Source: Rusavskia elegans
Lineage: Eukaryota > Ascomycota > Lecanoromycetes > Teloschistales > Teloschistaceae
DNA length: 64,000 nt
Direction: 5' to 3'
Assembly: GCA_011316305.1 (NCBI GenBank)
Contig: SAUG01000020.1
Span: 310,001 to 374,000 of the forward strand
Position numbers and translations under genes: made by a program. Of the stretch, positions 9,609 to 23,575 are shown one piece after another; positions within the stretch are counted from its first letter, which is position 1, and the number at the start of each line of letters is the position of its first letter. The notes beneath the pieces are model-generated. The model searched no databases and was not told the origin of the DNA. It saw nothing but the letters and a program-made list of their open reading frames with translations.

Positions 9609-12600
9609 ATGGTTTCATCGGGTACTGTACAGACCAGCCAAAAAGCTCAACGGGCTCGTCTTCAAGTGAATAATCTGCCTCAGAAGCCTGTTTCGAGCGC
9701 TTCCAACCCTGTGGATGAGTTCGAAGACTATGACTTCGAGCCTTCACAAACCCCAACGCGACCCCTAGAAGGCGATGCGAAGGCTCCAGATGGAGCTACA
9801 AACTCGCTTCGGATTGGGGACTCTGGGGACAATCTGGATCTTGAGCAACTCGACTATCGCTTGGAGGACACCATTTTCGAGAAAGGAGTCAGACGCAACA
9901 GAGCCAGGGTGCCCCCGGAAATTAAACAGGAAGATGGGCCCGGCGTCGAAGTCGAGGCCGGCACCGCTTTGAAATTACCTGCTGGGGCTGCAGGCGGGAA
10001 GAGGCGTATACCCTATAGGCCTGCGGACAATAGGACACAATTACGGCGAGTCTGGTTGGAGTGGGGCCCCGCTCAAGGGCCGGGCAATGATGAGCAAAAA
10101 CATGTGCTGGATGCACCTGTGGAGCCGCCAGGCGCCATTGTCGAAGCGCAAAATTGTGTCATCTGGCAGCATTCGGACCTCGAAGATATCAGGCTTGACG
10201 GACTGATAGGCCTGGTCGCTCCACTGAAGGCTGTCGGACTCGATGAAACCCTGGTTGGTCTGAGCAAACGTCTCCTGAACAGAGTACGGGTCGTGACCGA
10301 GCGTTATTTTGTGAACGGCAGATTTTTGACGCCTACGGCCATGCGATATAATCTGCCTGACCCCTCATGGTATATGGGGGGTATGTGCTGCATCTTTGTC
10401 AACTTCCCGTATTTCGCCGTTGGGGAAGAGCGCACACGAAGTAACTTTGACAAAGGAGATGAAAGACACCCGATTCGCACGCTTCTACAGTCTCGTTACC
10501 GTCTGAACGAAACAGTTGATAGAGATGAATCGCAGTGTATAAGGATTGTCAGTGGATCGGCCCTAAAGTCTTGTATCCAAGCACCTGACAAGGAAACGGA
10601 GCACCTGACGCGGAAAGTGAATGATGAGCTTATCTACGTGCCGCAGATATGGACACCGATAATGGGCCTCGATCACATACTTACTGCTGGTCCCATCAGT
10701 GATCGCGTTTTGCAAGCGTCAACACTCATCCTCAACGACGATCCCAGTCGGAAGAATGCTCGAAGATGTTCCGCTGTTCGGATTTCGTTCACGAACAACA
10801 ACATGGACGAAGGAATAACTTACCCTCGCGACCAATGCGCCTCATGGTTTGGTTTGTTAAGCAAACATCAAGAGATCCGTAACGCGTTATCGCAACAGAA
10901 AGGAGGGCGAGCGTCACAGAATTATCCTTTGATGATAGGAGAGCAGGTTCTCTCCGACAGGATATGGGCATCCGTTCAGCGGCTGGCAAGCGAGCCGATT
11001 CTGGATTTGAAGATGGAAGTTCCCAAACCCCCTAAGGTAACAGTCAAGGACACCGGTGGAGACTCGAGCGCTCAGAACCAGCAACTCAACAATGATGACG
11101 ATGATCTGAACCATGAAAAGGGGTCCGCCCAAATCAGGACGAGTGCTAGATTTGAAGAGCTCCGACAGGCTCCTGTCGTCAAAGCTTTTCTCGCCTGGCC
11201 CGTTATAGACGAGGATGAAGAAGTCGACGTGTCCATGGCGGATAAACGGGTAGATCGTTTCCTGAAAGACATCTATGCTTCGTTGCCCGAAAGGAAGGTC
11301 AATAACGACTTTGTTCAAGGACCGCAGACTGCACGAAGTGGATCTACTCCTAACCTTGAACGTGATTCAAAGCCAAAGCCCGACATTCAGGGTAAGACGC
11401 TGGAGGATGTCCGTACTCTGTGCTTGATGGATTCCTCCGTAACGGCAGACGTCCTAGGTCGCACGGAGATCCTCAATGAGTGCGAGAAGCTGCTCGGATA
11501 CTTTGTTCCCAGTGATCACGATCAAGGGTCCATTAGTGTGCAATTTTTTTGGGGAGCCGTGTATGCTCTGCTGGTAATACTTTGTTCAGCAGCATGATAC
11601 CTCTTTACCGACTTTTCATGAGGCACAGAAATGTTCGTTCCTGAAAAATCTTGTCACAAGGGTACAAATCATCAACAGCTGGGCAAGTGGCATTCACCTC
11701 GGCGTTCATTTCGAGCAGCAGAAGCGTACAGTGACCGGAGGGCCACCTGAGTACGAGGACGCCATCTCGGATGATGCTATCCTAGAAGATTCAATAGTGG
11801 AATCCCTGCGAGCAATATTCTGCATGATCCTAGAGGCACTTCGGAATGAAGCCGGAAGTGGTGGCCTGGAAGACCAAGAATTGCCCAGAAACGTCGATTT
11901 CTATGGCGAAGAAGCTTGCCGGCTACTGAAATCAGCGCGGGGCCAGCTTATTGCAGAACCCACGAGAGCCACACCAGAGAGGAACATGGGCCCTGTTGTC
12001 ACACCGGAAGCGATTGTGCTCAAAACGATCAGCAGGCTTGCTCGCGGAGTCTTCGGCACGGGCACTGTAGACGTTATCAATATTTACGAGGTGTGCCTCG
12101 AACAACTAGTAAGCCCCACCGGCAGGAAGCCATGAGAGGCTCGCTTGCTGACATGAGTATTCTTATCAGGCCTTGCGTGTCGAAAAGCACTCCAGCCGTC
12201 GATTGCTTCAGAAGCTGAATGCCTTTGAGGAAGAGGTCGATGTCATGAGCGATGTGTTACGCCAGCAGATCTATGTGCTGCTGAAACTTCGCCTTTCCTT
12301 GGACCCGGCAACATTCAAGAGACCTACCATAGTCCGCAAGATAAGGTTCGAGTTTGAGAAGAAAGACATTGAGAAGACATTGGATCATATCACAGAGCAG
12401 CTGAGACATTGCAGGGAGTTGCGGGAAAGAGCGAAAGTTCTTGCGGTGCAGAATGTTCAGCTTGTTGAGACGCTCGCGGACGATAACAGCAGAGCTATAT
12501 TTGTGTTCACTTTCATTACGGTCTTGTTTCTTCCCCTAAGCTTTGTTGCAGGATTTTTCGGCATGAATCTTCTCGCTGACTCGACCAAAGGCGTGGAACA

Positions 12601-12754
12601 ATTCTGGTATATAGCGGTGCCTTTGACGGTGGGCATTTTGGTCTTGTGTGCTGTTTTTGTTGCATGGGGCGAATTGCTATGGTTTGCCGCCTCCGATCTT
12701 CCAGGAAAATGTAGAGACATGCTGCTGGGAAGAGGGCGACGCAGGAAGCCGTAA
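9609..12754 (+). CDS. Large CorA-family Mg2+ transporter-like protein with GMN motif
   Basis: Exons 9609-11573, 11629-12108 and 12170-12754 (introns 55 and 61 bp) give about 1009 aa. The frame is open from a TTG at 9588, but the first ATG is at 9609. A long acidic, disordered N-terminus is followed by a soluble CorA-like domain with family signatures (VNDELIYVPQIWTPIMGLDH, CASWFGLLSKHQEIR). The last exon has the helical stalk (QLRHCRELRERAKVLAVQN), then TM1 ending in the ion-selectivity motif (FLPLSFVAGFFGMNL), and TM2 (IAVPLTVGILVLCAVFVAW). GMN is the hallmark of functional CorA/Mrs2/Alr channels, so divalent-cation transport is plausible, in contrast to the GMN-less homologue at 4.1-6.0 kb. 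The extended soluble part resembles fungal CorA-like proteins, often joined to ankyrin or other signalling domains; I see no ankyrin repeats here. Confidence 0.83.
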
Positions 12755-13282
12755 GTCGTAGCTTGCTGTAATTAGCGAAGTAGATCCATATCCTTTCGTT
12801 CGCCATACCGGGCACTCGATACCTTGATTTTCGCCCAATTCGAGTGCCCTGCCAGGGCTAGGGATAGCCTGCAGTCGAGGGATTTGGCCGTTACACACAG
12901 CCATGTTCTCCCCATCTTCACTCCACCTTGATTATCGACATCCACACGCCATCAGATCCGGTGACCTGAGCATATCCCTCTATCATTTTCACGCCGCTGA
13001 AGCAGAAGACTTGCGATGTCTAGCCTGCTGTCATCTTCTCAAATGCCGGGTGATGAACATGGCAGGTGACAGGGCATGGTGAACCATTTCCAATGGCTCA
13101 ACCATGTCGTGCTCAACAATAGGCTTGATAATCGACAGACGTCTAGTCCGGTATCCTCTTGGGCTTTACGTATGTTTGTTCAAGGTCCGTATCTGAGCTC
13201 TTGCTCACATTATGCAACTCCTGCATTCTATATCGTCGTCAGCAGAAAGCTCGATATGCACGAATCTTAGCAAAGTTTACAC
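12755..13282. other. Convergent 3' intergenic region
   Basis: This stretch separates the stops of the rightward CorA gene and the leftward DUF7580-type gene. It should hold both 3' untranslated regions. I see no ORF with family similarity, no repeat and no RNA gene. Confidence 0.5.
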
Positions 13283-14746
13283 TTACCTTAGGAAAACCTG
13301 AGCATGATAATCCTTCAGCATCTCGGCCAGGTAACGTTCCCAAGCACCGTAAACTTTGCCTTGATACTTTTCTGGGCCTGGAAACTTTCCTTCGCTAAAC
13401 TGTAAACAGAAAGCTGTGGCTTTACAATATTGCAATCCCATGGCTTTCTCGACCTGTGGTAATCTGCGAAGTCTTTCACGAGCGCGTACATTGTGGTCTG
13501 GCATCAGGAATTCGTCCCGTTTCTCGAGATCAACTTCCATTCCAAGGGCAATCTCGATCAACAAGATCCCGAGACGAAAGAGTTGAGCTGTTTCGTTGAG
13601 TGCTGCTGGATCGTCAGACAACAGGTCCTTGAGATCTGATGTTGGGGTGCGCAGCATGAAAGTTGGGTGTCCTCCACGAGTGCTGTCAAGGCGCCGGAGG
13701 TTAGTACTGTTGAGAGAGGAAAGCCATGGTGTGCCCAGTAGATAAAGGGTGGACTCTGTGAGTTTGAAAGCAAGCGTAATGCGTGCCTTTCGAGATAGAA
13801 TCTCCATAGGGAATCGATCCGTCGACTTCGTAACATTGATGATCTCTCCAAAGCTCCTCGGGCTCGATTTCAGTGGATGAACTTCGCGACGACCCGAAAT
13901 ACGCAGATATGATGGGGATGCGGAACCTTTGTGGGGCACTTTTCTGAGTTGGAAGCCTGAGCTGGATTTGAAGAATTCGACACCGTTTCCGTCAAAGTCA
14001 ACCGGCGCAGTAGTTGCTGGAATGTCTTCGTCCAGCAGACTTTCAACCTTCATTCGGCGTATCTTCTGAGGGCTGGGCTCGGTGACGAGACGGTAGCAAG
14101 GGCTTCTGCCATAGCCATAAAGGTCCATTTCAAGATTGCAGTCCTCTTTCTGCTCGGAGCACAACAAGCGGAAGAGCTCTAGCGAGCCGGCCCTCGAGTG
14201 TAAGGCAGATTTGAGAAGTTGGTCAGTTCCTGCTGGCTTCGTCTCCGTGGCCAGTAAGCCATGCCGCGAGTCAAAGGCAGTATCGGCGAAAATCCACAAC
14301 TCGTCAATCAGATCACTCAGGTTCTTGCCATGATCGTACAACTTTTGGATGTCGGCGCTGTGCTGCTTATTTCTGATTGACTCCATGGCCTGCTTCCATC
14401 TCGAGCGTGGCTGGTTCTCCCGCTTCACCTCGACGTCGGACAACTGTCGCTCGATCAGCTTGCTCGTCTGGACAATGTCTTCAATCAGGCACTTGATGAT
14501 GACTGATGCTTGGGAGCCCCAGAGTATCACGGGCGATATGCCTGGGTTGGCAGCATGCCCGAACCAGTTCTCCTGCCACGCTTTGACCTTTCCCAAAGAC
14601 AGTGATATTCGAAGCTTGACTGCCTGAAGCTCCAACCGCCTGTAGTCATCATGCTTGCTGTCGAAGCGTGTCAAGCTCTCGGCAACCTTGTTGGAGGTTT
14701 CAAGTAAAGAGTCTGCGGTGGCTGCTAAACCAGCTGGTTCTGCCAT
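13283..14746 (-). CDS. DUF7580-type protein with HeLo-like N-terminus
   Basis: This intronless gene encodes 487 aa. The N-terminus (MAEPAGLAATADSLLETSN, then LRISLSLGKVKAWQENWFG) has the pattern of fungal HeLo/HeLo-like helical domains. The C-terminal half resembles DUF7580, a degenerate kinase-like fold: ETAQLFRLGILLIEIALGME corresponds to kinase helix F/G regions, but no HRD, DFG or ATP-loop motif is present. The protein ends with CLQFSEGKFPGPEKYQGKVY, near the family's usual C-terminus. HeLo domains can form membrane-perturbing assemblies in other fungi (HET-S, HELLP); whether this one does cannot be told from sequence. It is transcribed away from the kinase gene at 15.2 kb. Confidence 0.75.
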   Translation of the reverse strand: MAEPAGLAATADSLLETSNKVAESLTRFDSKHDDYRRLELQAVKLRISLSLGKVKAWQENWFGHAANPGISPVILWGSQASVIIKCLIEDIVQTSKLIERQLSDVEVKRENQPRSRWKQAMESIRNKQHSADIQKLYDHGKNLSDLIDELWIFADTAFDSRHGLLATETKPAGTDQLLKSALHSRAGSLELFRLLCSEQKEDCNLEMDLYGYGRSPCYRLVTEPSPQKIRRMKVESLLDEDIPATTAPVDFDGNGVEFFKSSSGFQLRKVPHKGSASPSYLRISGRREVHPLKSSPRSFGEIINVTKSTDRFPMEILSRKARITLAFKLTESTLYLLGTPWLSSLNSTNLRRLDSTRGGHPTFMLRTPTSDLKDLLSDDPAALNETAQLFRLGILLIEIALGMEVDLEKRDEFLMPDHNVRARERLRRLPQVEKAMGLQYCKATAFCLQFSEGKFPGPEKYQGKVYGAWERYLAEMLKDYHAQVFLR

Positions 14747-15171
14747 TGAATGCTGTTGCTGAAGGACAGTTCTATCCTAGTCGGCGGTGAAGGGACACAT
14801 TTCGCAATATAGCAGCCGGTCTGGCAGCCAGCAAGGCAAGGCTATGCGCGCAGCCCGGCTGACAAGCCCAGCATGCATGTCCCTTGGTGTCACACCTCGT
14901 GTTCGGGTGTGGGTGGAGGCGGCGCCACCTCAGTCAGCTGCAGCTGCCTTTCATGTATTGGATCCCAGTAAATACGTGGCCGAGCCTGGGCGGCTGGTGA
15001 CACCTTCTTGAGACCGCAATGTCAGCTTGTCACCAGTCCTTACTTTCCATTAGCATTAGGCCATCATGCTTCCCGAACCCATTGACTGATAGAATATCTG
15101 TATTGCTGCCGTTGTTGTTTGCCCTTGGGACACCTCCAGGCCCCTGGACCAGCCATGTCTGGACTAGCACC
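14747..15171. promoter_or_regulatory. Divergent promoter region between DUF7580-type and kinase genes
   Basis: This region of about 425 bp lies between the starts of two oppositely transcribed genes. It has no coding signal. I could not pick out a convincing TATA box or a named operator. Confidence 0.4.
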
Positions 15172-17500
15172 ATGGACGAGCCGCAGCCGCCTCACGCATC
15201 TTTGGACTCCCGTGTAAACAGCTGCATCGGGCACCTCCACGCCTTGAGGAATCGCGCAGAAAAGGCCCGACGTTCACATCGCACCTCACCAACTAAGGAA
15301 TTTCTCATAGACGTCCTAAAAGCCATCGATGACCTACGGCGCTCGCTAAAGGCATGGGTCCCGGAGTTTTCCACGGAATTGCAAACAGCAAACCATATCA
15401 ACATCGAGGATGCCGTCGCCGGCCTATTCGTTTCGCTCGACCATTCAATAACCTCTGCCCATAATCGCTTGGATAATCGCCTGCGTTATCGCCGGCTGTA
15501 CCTGATAGGCTTCTTGAAGTACAAAAGGTAATCCAGCCCAGTCCCCGCTATTACCACCGTCACTGCGGTCCTTCTCATCCCTTCATAGGCTCCGTCTAGA
15601 GCGCTACCTCTGGGGAGATTTACAAAATGTGAGGGACAAGATCGACGACCTACACACCCAGAAAAAGATTCTCGATCGGCCTACGGAGGAAGCAGAACGA
15701 AGTGCGAAAAAGAGTGAGCTTCCTGGGAGTGTCACACAACCCTACAAGGCATTCCTCCGAATCTTTATTGGCCTGCAACCAGACATGACCCAGGACCTTC
15801 GCTCGTCTGCCTTGCAAGAGCTTTGGAATCATTTTCCGCAATGTGAATACTTGCATGGCAAGGTTGGCAATTCTGAGGACCCCGGTGATGGTCTCCTGTG
15901 CGATGAGGACTGTATCGCGAAAGCGAAGGCCGTATTGGTAGATCTACATAAAGCTTGGTCCACCCACTTGGACTGTTCGACCTTTCCTCTCCCTAGTCTA
16001 CCCGGCATGGCCAGGATATGTCTGATCCTGGCAGGCATGCAGCAGCAACACCTGCTCGAAGACTTTCTCGAACACCAAATACTGGACGAACACCTGCCGA
16101 TAGAGAAGCCGAAGGTTCAGGAGATACTCCGGAATGGTCACGCCAACTACGCCTCATTGTTCTACACGGAACAGCGCAGAGTAGTCCCACGGCAGTGGGA
16201 TGAAGGACAACATCTGGAACTCGAGGAAGAGGAGCCCCTTCCTGTCGTCATTGTGAGAGAACTCAATTCGGGATCTTATGGAGCGGTCAAACTGGTCGAG
16301 GATCCCATTTCTAAAGCACAGTATGCCGCAAAGCTACAACGCACCAGCAATGAAGATCGCGAGAACGAAGCAGCTCGGAGACACCTCGAAGTAGAGACCA
16401 AGCGGCTGAAAATTCTGTGGCATATACATGTGGTCCATTTGGTCAAGTCCTACAGAAGAGGACGCGCATACGGTATCCTTCTGAGACCGGTCGCCCACTC
16501 CGACCTAGAGAGGCTGATCGTTCGGTAACGCAAGAACGATTTTGATACGAACAGAAACTGCAAACATCGTGAATGGATCCGGCCGGTCTTTGAAAACGCT
16601 TTTGGGTGTTTGAGCCGAGGCTTGGCCTACATTCATGGGTGCGATATCAGGCATAAGGATGTTAAGCCTGCCAACATCTTGTACATCGGAAAGGTCGGTC
16701 AAGACCCACAGCGACTAATGTGGGCAGATTTTGGACTTGCCCATGATTTCCATGAGACTGGCGACAGCAAGACGAAAAGTAACAAGGTGTACTCGAAACG
16801 ATATGCCGCGCCAGAAATCATCGCATTGAGATCTGAGACGAGCTATAATCAGGGCGCGAAGCTTCCAGCGAACCTGAATCGAATCATTGAAGATGAGGCT
16901 GAGATGATTTTGGATACTCCGATTGAATCAGATTTCAAAGAAGGAGGAGAAAACGGTCATGGGAGGAAGACCGATATCTTTGCTCTCGGGTGTGTATTCC
17001 TAGAGCTTCTCGCATGTCTTCTCGAAGAGAGACTACCCACGGATAAGAAAATGTCCAGAGAGCCACAAGGGGATCCCCTCAGCAGAGCCAATTTCTCCAC
17101 AGAAGTTCGGCCATTCAGCGAGCACATAACAGAACTACAAGAATGGACTCAGCAACGCAGAAGTTCTGCCCCAACAAGCGATCTCGCCCCACTCATGGAT
17201 CTTGCAGCCAAAATGATAGAGCCCATTCCCGATGCCAGACCAGTGATTAACGAGGTAGTTAATTCCATCGCTAGGAGCGGTCGCAAGTTCTTCTGCGAGA
17301 CGTGTTTGCAGGATCATGAACAAATTCCGCTCCCAGGCGGACCTACTCAGCCCTCAAGGCCTGACTCCCCTCCATCGCCTACAGATAGTTTACCGCGGAG
17401 AATATTCAATAGGGTCAATTCAGCCTCAGCCACAGGCGTCTTCCAACGAGTGAATTCTGGGCTTCGTCCCCAGGTGCGCGGCCGCCAGAGCGTTGGATAG
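15172..17500 (+). CDS. Ser/Thr protein kinase gene with an in-frame stop codon
   Basis: Exons are 15172-15527 and 15589-17500 (intron 61 bp). The N-terminal helical region is followed by a kinase domain: glycine-rich loop ELNSGSYGAVKLV, AAKL lysine site, catalytic loop CDIRHKDVKPANIL, ADFGLAHDF, and RYAAPEI. The frame is broken by TAA at 16526-16528, between DLERLIVR and RKNDF...CKHREWIRPVF, exactly where family members keep reading; the flanking sequence is in the same frame on both sides. A tyrosine codon changed to TAA would explain it. The only alternative I see is a 30-nt intron (16525-16554, GT...AG), which keeps phase but is unusually short. The C-terminal tail (after about 17320) is Pro/Ser-rich. 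Without read-through the product lacks the catalytic loop and would be inactive. Confidence 0.72.
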
Positions 17501-20556
<3,056 letters not shown>

Positions 20557-21646
20557 TTAATGCATCCATGTGAGTCCGTTTGCCGCCTCTTCCAAAGGGA
20601 ACACTTCCCTGGCATATTCTTCCATGCCACGATAGCCTGCCCAAAGCCGAAGCGCTTCCTCCGGCGCTTGAATATCTGGGCCAAAATATGGTGCCTCGCA
20701 CTTACCGAACAGCTGTTCAATGCCCTCGAGTTGTGAGCGATAACCGCTGGGGATTGGAACTTCTACCGTGATGGGACCACGCTTGTAGGAGCAGGGGCGT
20801 CGAAGGCCGCGGGCGAACGCTTCGCATACTTGACGAGGCGTGAGCAGCTGGTAGGCGAGACCGATTCTATTTTGGACGCACAGTTAGCAGGTCAGTGGCT
20901 GAAGGCGAACGGGACAGGTCATCACCGATGTCCCGACCACTTCTGGGGCCCATCCTTGAGAATCTGTATGACTGCAGGACCAACATCATGCTCCGCGTCC
21001 AGCCATGGCAGGGGTTTGTCCGGGTGGAAGGGCGCAGTCCATGCAAAACTCCCGTCGGGTTGAAGCTTCATACAAAAGAGGGGATAAGGAAGGCTGGTGA
21101 AATTGTTGTTGTAGATGCCCGCGTAAACGAAGGTGGCTGGGAGGCCAATCTGTAATCGTCAGTCTTGCTCGAATCGCTGCAACTGGCGGCGGCGAAGAGT
21201 GCGCGGGCAAGGGCAAGGGACCGTACCTGGCGGATGTAGTTTTCCACCGTAAATTTGCAGCTCCACAAAGGCAAGCTCGGCCAGCCTTGATTGAAGACGG
21301 CATGATCGGGCATGGAGGAATAGACGTAGTGCTGGACTCCAGCTTTCTTGGCGGCGTTGGCCAGGGCCTTGCCAATGGCGACTTCGTCCCCCCAGGAGAT
21401 GGTGTTGATGAAGGCTTGCCTGGCGCCGACAAAAAGCTCCGTGATGAGCTTGTCGTCCTCCAATGAACCCTGGACGATCTCGATGTTGTTGAGCTCGCGA
21501 AGCTCCCTGGCTACGGCCCCATCCTTCTCGCTAAGTTTGGTGGTGATGTGGGCTCGGACATTGTGACCGAGGGCGGAGGCTACACGGGCGAGGGAAGCAC
21601 CCTGACGTCCGGTGGCGTTGACGATGACAAGCGTTCGGTTGGTCAT
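20557..21646 (-). CDS. NmrA-like NAD(P)-binding protein
   Basis: Exons 21646-21227, 21149-20926 and 20866-20557 (introns 77 and 59 bp) sum to 954 nt, or 317 aa. The start MTNRTLVIV leads straight into a Rossmann nucleotide-binding loop, NATGRQG at about residues 10-16, in the form used by NmrA/HSCARG atypical short-chain dehydrogenases. The middle (QAFINTISWGDEVAIGKALA, VQHYVYSSMP) and the second exon (IGLPATFVYAGIYNNNFTS) also match this family. The classical SDR Tyr-x3-Lys pair is not evident, as expected for NmrA-like redox sensors or isoflavone-reductase-like proteins. It probably senses NADP(H) or acts as an oxidoreductase; the substrate is unknown. An in-frame extension upstream of the ATG is not supported. 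Confidence 0.85.
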
Positions 21647-23575
21647 GAGAAGGGAATCGAAATGGCAGACGGTCTTGCGATGACATGCAGCAGCTTGACG
21701 GTGGATGCAAGGGACAGGATGGACGATAGGGACAGGACAGGGTTCTGGCTTTGTCGCCGCATTGAACAAGGCAGGACAGGGTCAGATTGTGGGAGGGGCA
21801 GAGTGAGGAATAATAGATAATAATGATGAATGTCGAGTTTACATGGCGTGACAAAGGAAAGATGTCATGGCCTAGTGCGAGGTCGGTTCAAGGAAAATCC
21901 GGGGGATTAGGTTTACTGCGACAGTCGGCAAGGCGCGGCGCATGGAGAAGGACGATAAGGTGAAGGAAGACATTTGGGATCTCAGCGAGTGGTCCCATGG
22001 TTGGGGACTGAATGACGAGGTGGATTGAGGTCTTTACGTGTGTAGTCAAGGGCTAAAACGGCTCAAAGGCAGGGCAGGGCACCGACTCGGATGGAGGTGG
22101 GGAGGAAATCCAACCGGGCAGGAAACCGTGGCCTGATGTCGTGCACTGCCGCTGTCGGGTCGTCAAAGAAGGCTGTCTCGGAGAGTACCTTAAGGCAGTC
22201 ACTTCTAGTACATACTACTGTGTGAGGTCAAAGGAAGAGGAGACGACGATACTCGTACTGCATGAAGGTACTGCAGGAGACGATCGTCGGCTTGGCGACC
22301 CGTACTCGTTCCTGATTGGGATGATGCCTCAATCATCACAGTACTCCCAACGTTACCTTATTCCAAACATCACTCACTGCTGTATGATGAAGGTGTGATT
22401 CTCGTTTTGCGTCCCGCTCACGAAAAGAGGCGTACCCGTGGTGGGAGAATCCAAGACTCCAAGTCGCCCTAGGGAGTGGGAGTGGCTTGAGTGGGAATCG
22501 AAGAGCTGCCCGCCGCCCCAACCATCACTGCATTATTATTCTTCCCATATGAGCAAGGTCATTTCCATCGAGTCATTATTACGTTATCCGAGGAGACAGC
22601 CTCTTCTCCTGGCCGTTGGTCTACCCGCTACAGCATCACAACCACGGACGCCGTCCCGTTGAACATGTCGCTCCCATGCTGTACCCATGACACCGTCTTT
22701 GGGACCATCATGTTTGCTGTCACTTCGACCTCCCCCAGAGTAGAAGTTGACGTGCATCGGGCAAACCCCACGGGACAGATCACATCTCGATTCTGGCCGC
22801 TAGTCGACTGTACTGGTAGCGGCTCGTCCCGACCTAAGGTACCTTACTCCACCTGCTGGATAGGTAGACAAAATAATACGTGGACCGTCTACTTGGTCAC
22901 TTTACTTGCGCGACCACTATCACGAAGCCTTCCAATTCTCGGCTGGAAGGCCCGTTTGTTACTTCATCATTGCTGACGTTTGTGCTTCAGGCGTTACATA
23001 TCCTATCAGCCTAGATGCAAACACCCTCGTAACTATCCCCAGCCTTCCGCAATTTCAGTCACCTTCACAGCCTCTGGAAAGCTTCAATGCCACTGGACGA
23101 TAATCCGATATCTGATCGGGTAGCCGCTCGCAAGAGCCCGTCGCTTATCGCTTCCTGCCCAAGCCATGTCAATCGTGCCGACAAGCTTTATCGTCCACGG
23201 AATATCATATTAACAACCTTCTCGGCCTCGAGCTGATCCTTGCCAGGAAGGTGCCACAGGCTGATAAGCGTCGAATCACTTGTTGGACCTCCCACGTTTT
23301 ATTGCTGAACCCGCTCCATGCTTGGGGCCGAAGCCCAGTATTTCAGCTCCAGCAACTTCACGGGCCTCGAGCTGCTCGTTCTGGGACTGACAAGCCAGGC
23401 ATGTATGGGTAGCTACCAGATGGTGACTCCAGCGAATGCATCTACATTCGAGCGTGGGCCTTTTTCCCCGGTACGTATCCAAGTATTCGCTGCACGCGTA
23501 TCCAGATAACCAGTGGATCGGCTGTTTCACTTAGTCAGTGCAAAAGATTGAATGTCTTACATACCCAACCTGCTT
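21647..23575. other. Intergenic region upstream of the NmrA-like gene
   Basis: About 1.9 kb between the NmrA-like gene start and the 3' end of the asparaginase gene. Open frames such as 22491-22976 (+) show no family similarity. It should include the NmrA-like promoter near 21.65-22.1 kb. No repeat or RNA gene seen. Confidence 0.4.

Noticed and set aside
22491..22976. 161-codon frame upstream of the NmrA-like gene
   Set aside because: No ATG context or domain; Ser/Thr/Pro-rich sequence is unlike any known family, and no intron joins extend it.
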